Virus record (IMG/VR): IMGVR_UViG_3300044695_005266
Span: 1-64,000 of that record
Origin: a virus
Reading direction: 5' to 3' (one strand)
Length of the DNA stretch: 64,000 nucleotides
The notes beneath the pieces were generated by a model that ran no database searches, was not told the origin of the DNA, and saw nothing but the letters and a program-made list of their open reading frames with translations. Below, piece after piece: positions 6,550 to 19,700 of the stretch. Every line of letters starts with the position of its first letter. Position 1 is the stretch's first letter. Both the position numbers and the translations under genes were made by a program.

Positions 6550-8837
6550 TCCGCTGCCTGATACCAGACCGTCTCTACATCGCAGATCAGGAAGGATGCA
6601 AATGCACCCGCCCTCAGTATCAGGAAAAGACAGCGGCACGGATTCACGCCTGCAAACACCCCTGCCACATGGAGAAGTTCGGGCAACTCGCCCCGTCAGA
6701 TCGCCGATACCTTGGCGGGGAGGAGGCGGGCGAACTCTACCTGAACCTGATTGACGCGAAGGAACCGCTCTTTCAGCGAAACAGTTTCGAGTATTTCCTA
6801 CGGTTCGCACGGGATCACTGGCTCGACCAGAGGCCAATCTTCATCCACTGCAACAAAGGCCAGAGCAGAGCACCGACGCTCGCGCTCCTGTTCATGGCGA
6901 AATGTTTGAAGGTGATTCCGAACACCAGCTACGACGATGCGTGGGACGAGTTTCAAAAGTGCTACGGAGAATACAAACCGAACTCAGGCATCGAGCAATG
7001 GATGCGCGAGAACTGGAAATCCATTCAGGAAAAACCCGTGGCCTACTCAGGCGGAGCGCGGAGGAAGTTCGACCAATACACCCCGCCAGACACCAGCAAC
7101 ATCAGCGCAGAGGAAGCGGTGGCACTGATTCAAGGCGCACCCATCGTCCACTTCTCAACGATGGTGACAATCGAGAACAAGAAGCACGAAAGGGAGAAGC
7201 CCGTAGCCAACATCCTGCAAATGCGCGTGGACGAAGCCTACGGGCTATGTATGCAACGAGGCATCGCCCCTCGACTGCAAATGTTGAAGCCCCGCCAGAC
7301 AGGATGCTCCACGATATGCGGACACCTTTGCTATCACCACGCGAGAACGCATCATGTGGACGGACTGATCATCGCGGACGAGGGAAGCCGCACGATGAAA
7401 GTCTGGCAGATCTTCACGGAGTATTCCGACCACGATTCCTTCCCGTGGGACTCGACGTTCAAATACGACACGAAGAAAGCGAGCATCGCGTATGCGGACG
7501 GGCAAGTGGGCCAATGGGAATACGACACCGCGAACGACCCGAAGGCGGGAATCTCTGGCACCCGTCAGGTCATCTGGTATTCCGAAGCCGCCCGTTACGC
7601 GAAGCACGGAGCAAGAACGGACGTGAAAGTGATCACCGCATCGCTCGCATCACTCGCCCAAGTGCCGCACTCGCTCGCCATTGCGGAGAGCACGGCGGAA
7701 GGCGCGACAGGGTGGTTCTACAACAACTGGCAGAAAGCGGTGACGCTGGAGGACTTTCGCAACGGCATCCACGGGAACGGTTGGATCAAAATCTTCGCAG
7801 CATGGTTCGAGTTCGCCGAGCACACACTTCCGCGGGCCGCGCACACCGAACACTATTTCCACACCGACTACACAAGCAGAGAGAAGCGCGGCATCCAGCT
7901 TTACGGATGGGATGCGAACCAACTCGCGTGGCGGCGGCACACCATCGAGAACGGATGCGACGGCGACGAATCGATCTTCGATCAGGATTATCCTGAGAAC
8001 GACATGGACTGCTTCTTGTCATCAGGCCGACCACGATTCGACGATGATGGAGTGACGCGCCTCGAAATGATGGCGGACGCGGAACACGGATTCGCGGATC
8101 TCGGCGTGCTGACAGGCGACACGCAGAGCGTCATGTTCACGCCAGACAAAACAAACCCGTGGCTATGGCTGAAGGAAAAGCCGATAGCAGGATGCTCCTA
8201 CCTTGCGTTCATCGATCCTTGCACGGGAGAACAGAGCAGGGGCGCGAAAGATCCCGACTCGCACGCAGCGGGAGTGATTCGCATGGCATACATTGACGAA
8301 GGTGGAAGGTTCTACCCTGACGAGTTGGTGGCGACGATTGACGTTCGGAACGGGTGCCGATGGGACGACAGCATGATAGCGCAGCGGGTAGTGCTCATGG
8401 CGAATTACTTTGGCGGGTGCATGATTGTTCCAGAGACAGGGAACGGACTTGGAGTTCTTGTGAAGTTGCGGGACTACGGAGCGGTCATCTACCAAAGGCA
8501 AAAGGAGGATGCGCTGATCCCGGGCAAGTTCATCCCGACGATGGGATGGGAAACCAATCAAGCCACACGCGAACTTTGGGTAGGTGCGATGGCCGACGCG
8601 ATACGCGAGCAGGAGAAAGCGTTCAACTGCTGCTACAAACCAGCCGTGAAAGAAATGCGGACATTCGTGATCGACGATAGGGGCAAAGCACAGGCCAAAG
8701 GAGGAGCGCACGACGACTGGATTGCAGGCATCGGGATCGCGCTCGCGTGCCGCAAGTTCGCACGGGTGTATATGCCAAAAAGTTCGTTCACAGACTTCCG
8801 CGAAAAAAACAAACGGCAGAGCGCGTTTTCGTATTGA
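6546..8837 (+). CDS. terL: Terminase large subunit fused to an N-terminal dual-specificity phosphatase-like domain
   Basis: Residues about 1-150 look like a dual-specificity phosphatase: the P-loop IHCNKGQSRAP has HC-x5-R with Cys102 and Arg108, and Asp70 in NLIDAKEP is placed like the general acid. From about 185 the protein is a terminase motor. KPRQTGCST (248-256) is an adenine/Walker A-type RQxGxS motif lacking the usual lysine in the GK position, and the Walker B-like strand ends YSE (345-347). The C-terminal RNase H-fold nuclease shows IDPCTG (Asp557), PETGNG (Glu630) and HDDW (Asp723/724). It packages DNA into the procapsid through the portal at 26702. No small terminase was recognised nearby. 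The phosphatase fusion is unusual and appears catalytically intact. Confidence 0.92.
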   Translation: MIRCLIPDRLYIADQEGCKCTRPQYQEKTAARIHACKHPCHMEKFGQLAPSDRRYLGGEEAGELYLNLIDAKEPLFQRNSFEYFLRFARDHWLDQRPIFIHCNKGQSRAPTLALLFMAKCLKVIPNTSYDDAWDEFQKCYGEYKPNSGIEQWMRENWKSIQEKPVAYSGGARRKFDQYTPPDTSNISAEEAVALIQGAPIVHFSTMVTIENKKHEREKPVANILQMRVDEAYGLCMQRGIAPRLQMLKPRQTGCSTICGHLCYHHARTHHVDGLIIADEGSRTMKVWQIFTEYSDHDSFPWDSTFKYDTKKASIAYADGQVGQWEYDTANDPKAGISGTRQVIWYSEAARYAKHGARTDVKVITASLASLAQVPHSLAIAESTAEGATGWFYNNWQKAVTLEDFRNGIHGNGWIKIFAAWFEFAEHTLPRAAHTEHYFHTDYTSREKRGIQLYGWDANQLAWRRHTIENGCDGDESIFDQDYPENDMDCFLSSGRPRFDDDGVTRLEMMADAEHGFADLGVLTGDTQSVMFTPDKTNPWLWLKEKPIAGCSYLAFIDPCTGEQSRGAKDPDSHAAGVIRMAYIDEGGRFYPDELVATIDVRNGCRWDDSMIAQRVVLMANYFGGCMIVPETGNGLGVLVKLRDYGAVIYQRQKEDALIPGKFIPTMGWETNQATRELWVGAMADAIREQEKAFNCCYKPAVKEMRTFVIDDRGKAQAKGGAHDDWIAGIGIALACRKFARVYMPKSSFTDFREKNKRQSAFSY

Positions 8838-8869
8838 CTCCGCGCTTTCGTTGAAGGAGGCGCAGCGGC

Positions 8870-10705
8870 ATGGCTTACCGCACCGACACTCTTCAGAACG
8901 AAAAACAGGGCGAAGCTCGCGCAAAGGGCGAGATCAAACACGCGAAAGTCCTACGAGACGAAACAGGAAAGACGATTCCAGCGGCGAACCTCAAAGCCGA
9001 AATCGCGCAATTCTACAAGGACATCGAGAAGCATCCCGCATCCACCAGTTTCCGCATGGGCCTCCCTGACAAGAAAAACTTGAAGGCAATCAGTTCCGCA
9101 TCGCCACAGCAGTTGGAGCAATGGACGAACACATTCGCGCAACGGAAGGCGGACTACGAGCAACAGATCAAGGCAATCGCGCCCGCCGCGCAGCCGAAGG
9201 CAGTCGTCCCGCCCGCATCCGCCGTGCCAACGCCGAGCAACACGACGACGAACCCACGGGCGGCATCCGCGCCAGTAGCAGCGGCCACGATAGAACGACT
9301 TGGAAACAAGGCAAAAGCTCTCTCTGGATATGCGGAAAAGTCGGCTGGAGCAGCGGCGGCATTGAAAGCCGCACGCGACAAACTGCCAGCAACGTCACGA
9401 CAAAAAAACCAGACACAAGCAGCAAAACCAACAGACAACACGGCGGCATCCGTTGGAATGGGCGCACCAATAGGAGGCATAGCGACAGGCGCGGCGATGA
9501 AAATGGCGCAGCAGGCAACGCAGCAACCAGACACGCTATCAGACAAGGCCGACGCGCTCATTCAGAAGTTCGACAACCAGACCACACAGGCAACAAAGGA
9601 TGCGAATAAAGCAGTTCAAAGCCAAGTATCGCAAGCAGCATCCCCTCTGAATCAACTTCAACCCTTCGACGAAGTGAAAGCGATGGAGTATCAGATGCGC
9701 CGCGGAGGATACCAGATACAGGAGGGCGGACTCAAAAAGGACGGCGCAGGCTACCACGTCATTGACGAGCAGGGGCGCAAGCTCATGGTCGCACCCACGC
9801 AAGCGATGCGGCGGGCTGTAATGGAGAAGATGAGTGGGATAGACAAGCTCGACAACACCCTCAAGGCAGGCCAGACGATGAGCGACATAGGCCGCGCAAA
9901 CATGGGACTCGCCCCGCAACAGACCGCGCAGGCAGGCGGAGTTCAAACCACGGATTTTCGCCCCGTGAACACCGAGCAGAACCCGCGAGGGAAAGTTTTT
10001 ATGGACGCTCTGGCGAACGAGTTTAAGGAGCAGACGTATCGTGAGCTTGACGCAAAGGCCAACGGCACCCAGCTCGACCCGAAGATGCAGACACGCGAAT
10101 ACGCGCACGCGATGGCAGCGGCGGCGGACGCGCAGAGCAGGCAGGTTCAACCAGCACCACTCGCGGCATCCGCGCCAAATCCAGCGGGGACAGTTCGCCG
10201 AGTTCTCACCGACCCAAAATACGGCGGAACAGGAGTCGGTTATGCAACCGAAACGCCAAAGGCAAACGTCACGCCAGAGCAATACGCCAACCGCCCACAG
10301 GCACCGCAGCCTTCCACGGGAAACCCCGCAGTTGTTGGAACCAACAGCGCAGGAGTAGCGGCAACGCCTAATGTAGCGGCACCGAAAAGCGAAGCCGCAG
10401 ATCCGTTTTCGCCGCTCGTTCCAGCATCGCCAAACTTCGTCGGCCCCGCAACCCCCCCACAACAGCTTACGAACCTTCAATCACAGACAGGATTGCAGAC
10501 ACAAGCAAACGAAACCGAGAACGCACAGAAAGCGCAGGCGCAAGCGACGGCGGATCAAACGCGGAAAACTCAGCAGGAAATCGAGGACGAAAAGAAAAGA
10601 CTCAGCCAAGCACAAATTGCAAACAAACCCGCTCTCGTTCAAAACGTAGCAGCCGCAAACGATAGCGAGGTCTATAAAGGCTTACGCACAGCTTCAGGAC
10701 AGTAA
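8870..10705 (+). CDS. Ala/Gln/Pro-rich hypothetical virion-region protein, 611 residues
   Basis: It starts MAYRTDTLQNEKQGEARAKG after a purine-rich GAAGGAGG. Long stretches are low complexity (Ala, Gln, Thr, Pro), with helical charged parts at about 1-100 and 530-600. A more ordered patch lies near 265-330 (YQMRRGGYQIQEGGLKKDG). It sits between terminase and the 5326-residue protein. The composition fits a scaffold, an internal virion protein or a chaperone-like partner, but I recognise no family. It does not look like an HK97-fold capsid protein. Confidence 0.78.
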   Translation: MAYRTDTLQNEKQGEARAKGEIKHAKVLRDETGKTIPAANLKAEIAQFYKDIEKHPASTSFRMGLPDKKNLKAISSASPQQLEQWTNTFAQRKADYEQQIKAIAPAAQPKAVVPPASAVPTPSNTTTNPRAASAPVAAATIERLGNKAKALSGYAEKSAGAAAALKAARDKLPATSRQKNQTQAAKPTDNTAASVGMGAPIGGIATGAAMKMAQQATQQPDTLSDKADALIQKFDNQTTQATKDANKAVQSQVSQAASPLNQLQPFDEVKAMEYQMRRGGYQIQEGGLKKDGAGYHVIDEQGRKLMVAPTQAMRRAVMEKMSGIDKLDNTLKAGQTMSDIGRANMGLAPQQTAQAGGVQTTDFRPVNTEQNPRGKVFMDALANEFKEQTYRELDAKANGTQLDPKMQTREYAHAMAAAADAQSRQVQPAPLAASAPNPAGTVRRVLTDPKYGGTGVGYATETPKANVTPEQYANRPQAPQPSTGNPAVVGTNSAGVAATPNVAAPKSEAADPFSPLVPASPNFVGPATPPQQLTNLQSQTGLQTQANETENAQKAQAQATADQTRKTQQEIEDEKKRLSQAQIANKPALVQNVAAANDSEVYKGLRTASGQ

Positions 10706-10719
10706 CCCTTTAGAAAAAC

Positions 10720-13700
10720 ATGGCATCACCATACGACGACCTTTTGACAGCGGAGGGGCCAGCGGGAGACTCCGCACGCTCACTCGCAGAACAAGACACG
10801 CAAGTTCAGGCAGGGGAAACCTACGCTGATACTTCAAAGCGCACAGAATACGAAGCGGCAGCGCAGGCCCGCATCCAAGTCCGCAAGGGCAAGGAACTCG
10901 CCTCACGCGGGCTTGTGCCCTACACCGACGCGCAGGGCGGAGTAAGCGCGGTCACGGACAAAGGCGGGGCGGCACTCACGAAATACGACCCGAAGAACCA
11001 GATCGCGTATGACTCGACAGGCAACCCTCAAAAGGTGGACTTTGACCAGTTCGGAAACCCGCAGACAAGCGACCCCTTCGCGGGCCTCGCGCCGACGCTC
11101 GACGAAAAGACGGGCGAGAAGTATCTGATTGCGCCGGGGCTACCGTGGAGGCACGTAGGCACGGATGCACAGGTGAAGAAAAAGGTGGAGTTCGCCAAAG
11201 AGGACAAGATGCTTGGCGAGGCTTCATCCACACTCGGACGAAAGCTGAACATAGACGAGAAGCAGCTAAACATCATCGAGAAGAACAAGAAGGAAGCCGC
11301 GCAACGTCTCGCCACAATGGGCATCGGCATCGAGAGCGAAGATGGTAGCCTGCCAAGCGGCGAGCAACTAGCCGCAAAGATCAACGCCCACTTTGATTCC
11401 GAAATGCAGTCAGGCACCGCGACGAAGAAAGGGTTCTTCGGACTCGGCGGTGAAACCGACGAAGCGAAAGCCGAGCAGCAACAGATAGGGCAAAAACGCG
11501 CATCCGCTCTTGCGATTGCAGGCGAATACGCCAAGCACTACAACGACGGCAGGGCGATACAGCAAGGACAGGACGCGACACTTGCAAGACGGACGCAGAT
11601 CGAGGCAGAAAGACTCAGGCGCGACGAGGAACTGCTACGGGATCAGGGCATGGGTGGATTACTCGGAGCGGAGGAACCCGCGCAGCCAACACAAACAAAG
11701 CAACCAGCGGCGGGACTGATTAAAGAGGGCAATATCGATCTCAATAATCGTCCCATCGTGAAGAACGAAGATGGAACGATCAGCACGGTTCGTTCGATTG
11801 GCGTAGAAGTAGGCGGGAAGGAAGTTCTGATCCCAACCGTCAGTGATGACGGAAGGGTGATGAGCAACGAGGAGGCGGTAAAAACATTCAAGCAGACAGG
11901 GAAGCACCTTGGAGTATTCGACACGCCAGAGAGCGCAAACGCCTACGCCGAGAAACTTCACAAAGAGCAAAACGTTCAATACACAGCAAAGGCAGCGGAG
12001 CAATCCAAACAGGATACGAAGCGCGGCATGGCGGCAATGGATGCCGTGAAGAAACTGCCACCGCTCGACATCGGCGACAAGATGAGCGACATTGGAAGCA
12101 ACCCTCAACAGTTGGTTCCGTTCCTTTCTGGCGCATCGGAAATCAAGCATCTGGTTCAGGTCAAACTCGCGGCGAACAGGCTGGAGGAGTCGGCCAAAAC
12201 AAACTCAGATCCAAGCGCGGACGATCTTTCGCTGGTCAAAGCATTCGTGGAGAACAGCCAGCGCGACACGACCTTTGGATACAAGGTTATGTCCGTGCTT
12301 TCCGCGCTGCCAGCATTCGCGGGAGAACTCGCGGCGACAGGCGGCATCTACACGGCGGCACAAAAGGCAACGCTCAAACTCGGCGCAAAGGCTTTGGAGA
12401 AGTTCGGCAGCGAGGCGGGCGCGAAACTCTTGGCACAACTCACAGAGCGGGCAATGGAGAAAGCGGCGGGCCTCGCCGTGAAAGGAACCATTGCAAAGAC
12501 GGGCGCGATGAAAGCGGTGGAACTCGGCGCACGCAGCGCGGCTGCAATCGCTGGATCGCTGGCGCAAACCATACCAGCGGCGGGCCTGAACATCGCAGCG
12601 GAAACCGTGGAGAGAATGATCCCAAACATATCATTCAGCGAGGACGACAAGGGGAAGATCAACTACCTGCTCGAAAACGCTGGCGACGACTTCACTTCCG
12701 CTCTCCAGAAATCATTCAAGAGTCAGTTCACAGAAGTTGCATCGGAAAAGACAGGCGGGATGCTCGCGTTCATCCCCGGCGCAGACAAACTGAAGCTACT
12801 CAAAGCAGGAGTGATGCGGCGTTGGTTCGGAATCAACCCAACAGCATCCCCTTCAACCTTTGCAAAAATGGTGCAGCGGGCAGGCTGGCATGGAATCATT
12901 GGGGAGGTATTCGAGGAGCGCGTGGGCGACGTGATGAAGGCGGGCCTTGGACTCCAAGAATGGAAGCACGTAATCCCGACATGGGAACAGTTTTTTGTGG
13001 AAGTCGCAGCGTTCGGTGTCCCGTCAGCGGCGGGCACAGCCTACGGCGCATACCGCAACAAGAAGTATCAGGCCGCGGTCAAGGACATGGCGAACCAGTA
13101 TCAGGAGCGCGAGCACGCGATTGGGCAAGTGGAGCCACCAGCAGGGGCCGAACCAGATCCAACATCGGAAGTTATCAGCACTATGATGCAGGGGAAGAAC
13201 GCGCAGACGGCATCCTTCCTCGTCGGCCAGCATCCAGAATCCGCAAAGCAGACTTCCCGCATCATCGCCGAGACAATCCCGATGGACGTAGAGGACAGGC
13301 AAGACGCGACAGAGTTCATGTCCACGGCAGGCCCGCACACGTTTATCGCGCAGCATATCGGCAACCAAATGGTGTCGCAAGGTGTGATGACGGAAGCGGC
13401 GAACGAAATAGACTCCACACTGGAAGATGGCGGAGTCGAACAGCCAGAGCGCAGGGCAGCAATCGTGAACAATGCCGTTGGCTCAACCGCAATGGCGATG
13501 ACAGTCAGGCAAGTGACGAGCGGAGCACCGATTACGAACAAGCTCGCCTACGAGTCCATGAAGGAGGCTGGAATCTTCACAGAGGAAACCGACGCAGCGG
13601 GCACGGTCACACGCTCGCTCGACAGGCGGGCAATCCAGCTTTTACCAACCAGCATCGCAGAGCGTATATCTAACAACTTTTCCGAGTTGAAGGTAAGTAA

Positions 13701-16700
13701 CACTCAGGACAGAACTCCGCTCACCGCGCACAAAGCCGCGATACAGTCAGGGCGCAGTCTCGTTCACACGATGGCGCAGAGGCTTTCCGTATGGGAAGCC
13801 CCGCCCCCTCGTGACGCAGACCTTCCCGACCTTCCCGACGACGAGGTTACACCGCCCGCGAACCCAATGGATGCCGAGCACGCCAATGTCGCCAATCTGG
13901 TTCAGGGAGTGATAACCAAGCACGCGGACAGACTGCGAGTTCTAGGGCACCCCGACAAGGCCACAGACGAGAAAGGCACCCGCAAGGGCAAGTCAGGGTT
14001 ACGCAACTTTGGCGGAATCATTCACCTTGACGCAGAGGCGTTATACGAAAGCACGAAAAATCTCACGCCAGAGGAGCGTGCGGCATTTATCGAGAAAGCG
14101 ACGGAGGAAGAAATTGACCACGCGGAAACCGTGGCATGGGCCTACGACAGAACCGCTACTCCAGAAGAACGCAAAAGGCGGCAGGCCAAGGTAAAGAAAC
14201 TACTCAAGACCGAAGCTGGAATAGCGAAGGGACTGCAAGACGCCCGCAACGATTGGGGCACGCTCACTGACGAAGAGAAGTCGTTTGAAGTCTGGCGTGC
14301 AATTATGCAGATGGCGCGTGATCCGAACAGCAGAACACCGCTGACGGAGAGCACTTGGCAGATGATCGAGGAGTTTGTCGAATGGCTCAGGGGCCGTGTC
14401 GGAAATCTTTCTACCAACGCCAAGGAGTTGATGGGCGAACTGGAAACTTGGCTCGCCGAGCACAAAGCCGAACTGGACAAGGACAAGGGCAATGCCGACG
14501 CCGAAAAAGAGAGGGCGGACAAGGAGAAGGCCGAACAGGAGAAAGCCGAACAGGAAAAAGCCGACGCCGAGAAAGCCGAAAAGGAAAAAGCTGAGAAGGA
14601 CAAGGCGGACTCCGAAAAGGCCGAACAGGAGAAGGCTGAAAAGGAGAAGGCGGATAAAGAAAAAGCTGAGAAGGAAAAAGCCGAAAAAGACAAAGCCGAC
14701 GCCGAAAAGGACAAGCCGAATCCTCCGAAGGACGAAGATCAAAAGCCGCCGAAGGACGAGGAAAAGGACAAGCCGAAACCACCAGAGGCGGGAGGAAAGA
14801 GAAAAGTGGAGGGAGCAAAAGATTGGGAGAACGCTGGCATCGATCTATTTGCCGCCGCCCCAACAAAATTATCGCTTGCTGCCGCTAAACCAGAAAGCAA
14901 GTTCGGAACCAACGTGGGAGATTTGATAATCGCCGCCCAAGCAGGCACGCTAGACCTGAAGAATCCAGAGGTTCTGGCGAAACTCAACGGAATAGGGGAG
15001 GGAATACTGAGCGAAGCAGAGGAGAACCCAAGTGTTAGAACCCCTGAGGGATTCACGGCGAGATTCTTAGCGTTCTTGAAGAAGTTCGGAAAAGAAGATG
15101 CCCTGACAGGGCGGGTAGTCCACATAGTTTGGGGGCTGGCTGACGAAACCCTGCCAGAAGTATCCAGAACTGAGTTTGAGACAATACTTGAAGATCTTCG
15201 CAACCCGAAGGAGAAAACCTACCGCTGGATCACTCCCGAAATGGAGAAGGCGGGATGGAAGGAAAAGTTCATCAACACGGGACTCATCCCGCAGCATCAA
15301 ATCACGACGCCAGAGGGGATGGTTTTTACCGCCGTGGAGGACGAAGCGCACCCCGGCTTCGGAGGCTACAACTTCCTCGTCACGGATAGGAACTTTGCGC
15401 CCGAAAAAGAAGCTGACCTTGAGGACGGATCGACAGCATGGGTGAAGGACGGGAACAAGTATGCTTTCAAGCAGATCGAATCGGCACGGAAATACGCCAA
15501 CCAAAAGGAAGCGGAGAAACCCCCACGGGAATACAGCAAATACGAACCACTGCCGCCAACAGCAGAGGGATATTTCCCTACCACGCAAAGCAACGACGAA
15601 TCACTCCCGAATGACTTCCCCGGCAAAGCGGAAAGCCCCAAGCTCGCCAATGTAGCGGCAGCGGAGGATCTCATTGCTCAAGTGAAGCTGGAGTTCGGCC
15701 CGCTCTGGAGCAGGGTAGGAATCACCGTAGCTGAAGGAGATCCAAACGCAAAGGCATTGGCCTACGTGAAAGGAAACGGATTCAAGGAAATCTTCGTAGT
15801 CACACCGAAACTCCTCTACGCGCTCATGGACAGCGCACACCCCACCGCGCTCGCCAGAAACATCATGTATCACGAAACGATACACGCGATGTTCAACAAA
15901 GTGATCTTCATGGAAGTCAGGGCCATGTCGCCAAGCCAACGCGAATCATTGGCGAAGAAACTCGAAATCGAACTCTCGGCAGGAACCGATGAGGATCAGC
16001 AGCAGGAACTCTTTCTCGCTTACCACGCCAGAATACTCAACGACCTTGGAAAAGAGTTGCATCACCTACACCCACGCGAAGCGAAGCTTGCGGACGAACT
16101 CTACCAGAGCGGGCGCGGCAATCTACTCGGCGCGGGCAACCTTGCACATGAAGTGTTCAGGCAGGCCATTCAGAACCGTGTCTTTGGAAGGTTCGATGAG
16201 GCATGGCATACAGGCATATTCACATCGCAAATATCCAGCATTTTAACCCGCGTTCTCGCGTGGATCAAACGCATCTTCACGGGCAAGGAACTCCGCAAAA
16301 GCCCGCTGTTCGAGAACTACGTTGGCCGAGTCGAGCGTGTCCTCTTGAAGAATGGGTATGACCGCATCATAACGACTTCCGAAGATTACTCAGAGGCGAT
16401 CAAGGAAAGGCTTTTGGCTGGAATCAAGATCACCACTCCCGAACTTCAGTTGATGGGTTCTGGCCTGAACATGAACAAAACCGAACTGCTGTATTGGGCG
16501 CAGCGCGGAGTGTTCAGGGCCGCACAGGTAATATCTCAGCATCCAATACTTCCCACGGAACTGATCGTGGACAGGCTATCGCAACTGGACAAGGACTCGC
16601 CAGAGATCACACAGGACGCATCACGGGAGACGAATCTGAAGCCAGTAGTGGCGTATTACGCGAGCAGGCTCGCAAACGCGGCGGGAGAGAAAATACAGTG

Positions 16701-19700
16701 CGCCATCGTTTCCGACGACCTGATGCCGCACTTGGAGCGGGACAACCGCGAGCAACTGACCCACGCATATTCAGAGGACTTGGGGCAGAAGGAACTACTG
16801 GAAAGCATCGGCGTAACGTCCGCGCCGTCCATGAACTCCTTGGAGGAGAATCAGATCAAGCACACACACAAGTCGCTGATTTACTCGACCAACGAAACCG
16901 CGATTGCCGACACGGAACCAGAGCAGACAGTTAAGATCGGCTCCGTGGAGTTCAAATCGCGGAACATGAACTTCATCAACGCGCTCAACCTACTGGACGA
17001 ACAACTTCACTCGGCGGGTTCAGCGGTTCTTGTGCTGCCGTCCGTGGACGGAACCACGCCCGAAGAACGCCTCGCGGCCTACCAGAGCGAAGATTGGAAA
17101 AACTTCTCCAGTATCCTCTATCGGAATTACGGTGTAGCGAGCCACGTTACAGTCAGCGATGCACTGCTGAATACCGACTCGCCACCCCTTGACATTATCT
17201 ACATAAAGAGGAAAACTGGTTCAGCTTCGATTAGGACACCACACAAGGAAGCACCACCCATAATTTCGACAGTCGCAGAACTCAGACAGAAACTATACGA
17301 TCATGAGCACCCAACTACAAAAGCACCCAAAGCTGGCGGCAATGCTGGAGGAACACGGAATGACCGTGATGAACCGCCTAAGCCACCAACTAGAGGAAAC
17401 CCGAAAGATGGTAATGGCGGACGAGATAACGGAGACGACAATAGCGGAGGAAGTGATGGGTTGCCTCCCAAGGAGGGCGGTGGAGAAACTGGCGGCGGCA
17501 GTGAATCGGGGGGTAAGCGTGGAGGTATTTCAGTCGATCTTGGGAGACGAACTCACGAATCTGGACTCGATGTAGAGACGCTGGTTCAGCCAGACGAGGG
17601 CGACGACTTCCAATCTCTGTATAGGGGAGAGTCCACCGTTAATCCCGGCAAAACACTCACGCCGAAAAACCTTGTCCAAAAACAAAAGAATGTTCTCGAA
17701 CAGGTAAAGGAAGAGGTTGGAGACATAGACGAGTTCGTGATCAAGGAACTTGGATACAAAGACCGAGCGGAACTCGGAAAACGGCTCATGTCCGAGCAAG
17801 TGGACGCGGTTGCGCTTTCGATATGGAACCACCGCAGGGGCATAGCAACCATCAACGGGGATCAGACAGGGATCGGAAAAGGGCGCGTTTTGGCGGCACT
17901 GATGAAGTGGTGCTTGAGGAACGACCTGACTCCGATCTTTATGACGGAGAAGCCGAACCTGTTCATGGATATGCTGCGCGATGCGAACAACATCGGCGCG
18001 TTTTTTGAGGGAGATACCGACAGGATTGAACCGTTTATCATAGCGAACGATGTCAAGCTCTCCACAGAAATCGAGGGCAAGACACTGCCGTATAATACAC
18101 CCGACGACCAAGTGAAGAACAAGGTGTGGGGAATTGCAAAGGACGGGCAACTTCCGAAGGGATACAACGTAATCTTCGTCAATTATTCACAGATAGACCA
18201 AGAAATACTCCCGCCAGAACACTACGAGTTTCCAGACCCGAACACGCCAGTAACATTACTTTCGTCAGAGGACAGGGCGATTCGGAAGGACACAATTAGG
18301 ACGCAGGCTTTACGGGCACTTGCGCCCAAGGCGATGTTGCTGATGGACGAGTCGCACTTTGCGGCAGGAGAATCGGCAAGCGAATCAGAGGATGGCAAGC
18401 GGGTGGACAAGATGCTCGGCATCATGGATAAGATGAGCGGAGTATATTACTCCTCCGCCACCTACGCCAAACGCGCCTCCTCAATTCCGCTCTACTATCG
18501 CACGGCAATCTCACGGAGCGGCATCGAGGCAAAGAAGATCGGAGAAATCATGCACGTAGGCGGGGCACCGCTACAACAGGAAGTGGCCTCAATGCTCGCG
18601 GAAAGCTCGATGTTCAGAAGGGAGCGAAGTATGCGCGGTGTCTCGTTCGGCATTAAACAGACCGAGCAATACAGGGAGCGCGACAGGGAGATCGGAAACC
18701 AATTCTCAGACATGGTTCAGGAAGTCGCCAGATACCAGAACAACCTAAAGGAAAACCTGAGCAAACTAGAGGCGGCGATGCAGGAAAAAGGGATGTGTCA
18801 GCAAAAGGACTCCGCCGACAAACCGATGGGTAAAAAAGTAAAGCTGAGTTCATATAATTTTGGAAGATCGTTTTTCCACGTAATCGAAACGCTCCTGTTC
18901 TCCATGAAAGCCGACGCCGTTGCGGACGACGCAATCGAGCGCGTGAAGAACGGAAATAAAAAGAACCCGCTCACAGAAGAACAGTTGCACTTGATGAACC
19001 AGATCGAGGCGGCAGCGATGAAGCGCGGAGGAGATCCGTTGAAAGAAAGGTTTTCAAAATACGGCACGACTGAACCGTTCCACGCGCAGGACATTCCAGA
19101 GGGAGACATGAACCTGCTCTACGCCTCAATGACGAGGCCAGAGGAAATGGAATACCGAACGCACAGGGATAGCCAAAGACCGCAAAAGGTAGTCATAGCG
19201 ATTAACCAGACGGGCGAGGCAACGCTGGAAGCTCTGAAAGAAATGGGACTGGATAAAACCTACAACTCGGCACTGGAGCGGTATATGAACAAGATCGCGG
19301 AGGGGATAGCGGTCAAGTGGGAAGGAGGCTCAACCAAGAAAAACCTCCTCGGCCCCAACGCCGCCTCTTTGTTGTGGGACACATTGCCAAACCTGCATGG
19401 CGAGAACGTATCGGATATGCCCGAATACAAGAAGTTGCTTTCGGACGCACGCGCCGACTACGAGAAACTTGTTGGACTTGTGCGAAGCAACGAAGAACTC
19501 AAGAAACTACCCGTCTCGCCGATAGACCACATCACAGACAGGCTGAAAAAGGCAAGTATCGAGTTCGGCGAATATACAAGTCGCACCAACCAGTTAAAGG
19601 AGGGCGTTATTATAGACAGACCCGACGACGAGAGTTCGCCAAAAAACAGAGGGCGGATGAACAAGAAGTTCAACAACGAGGATCTGGACGTGATGATCAT

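Noticed and set aside
6040-6837. Leftward 265-codon frame opposite the YugP-like and terminase genes
   Set aside because: Arg-rich shadow of two well-supported genes; no start signal and no motif.
9539-10480. A 313-codon leftward open frame under the 611-residue gene
   Set aside because: It is the antisense shadow of a GC-biased, Ala/Gln-rich gene. Its Cys/Arg/Leu-rich composition is unlike real proteins here and no coupled neighbours exist.
14142-14742. Two leftward frames made of FSASALSFSAFS- and FFLFGFLL-like repeats
   Set aside because: They are the reverse-strand reading of the Lys/Glu/Ala repeat in the giant gene and have no independent support.
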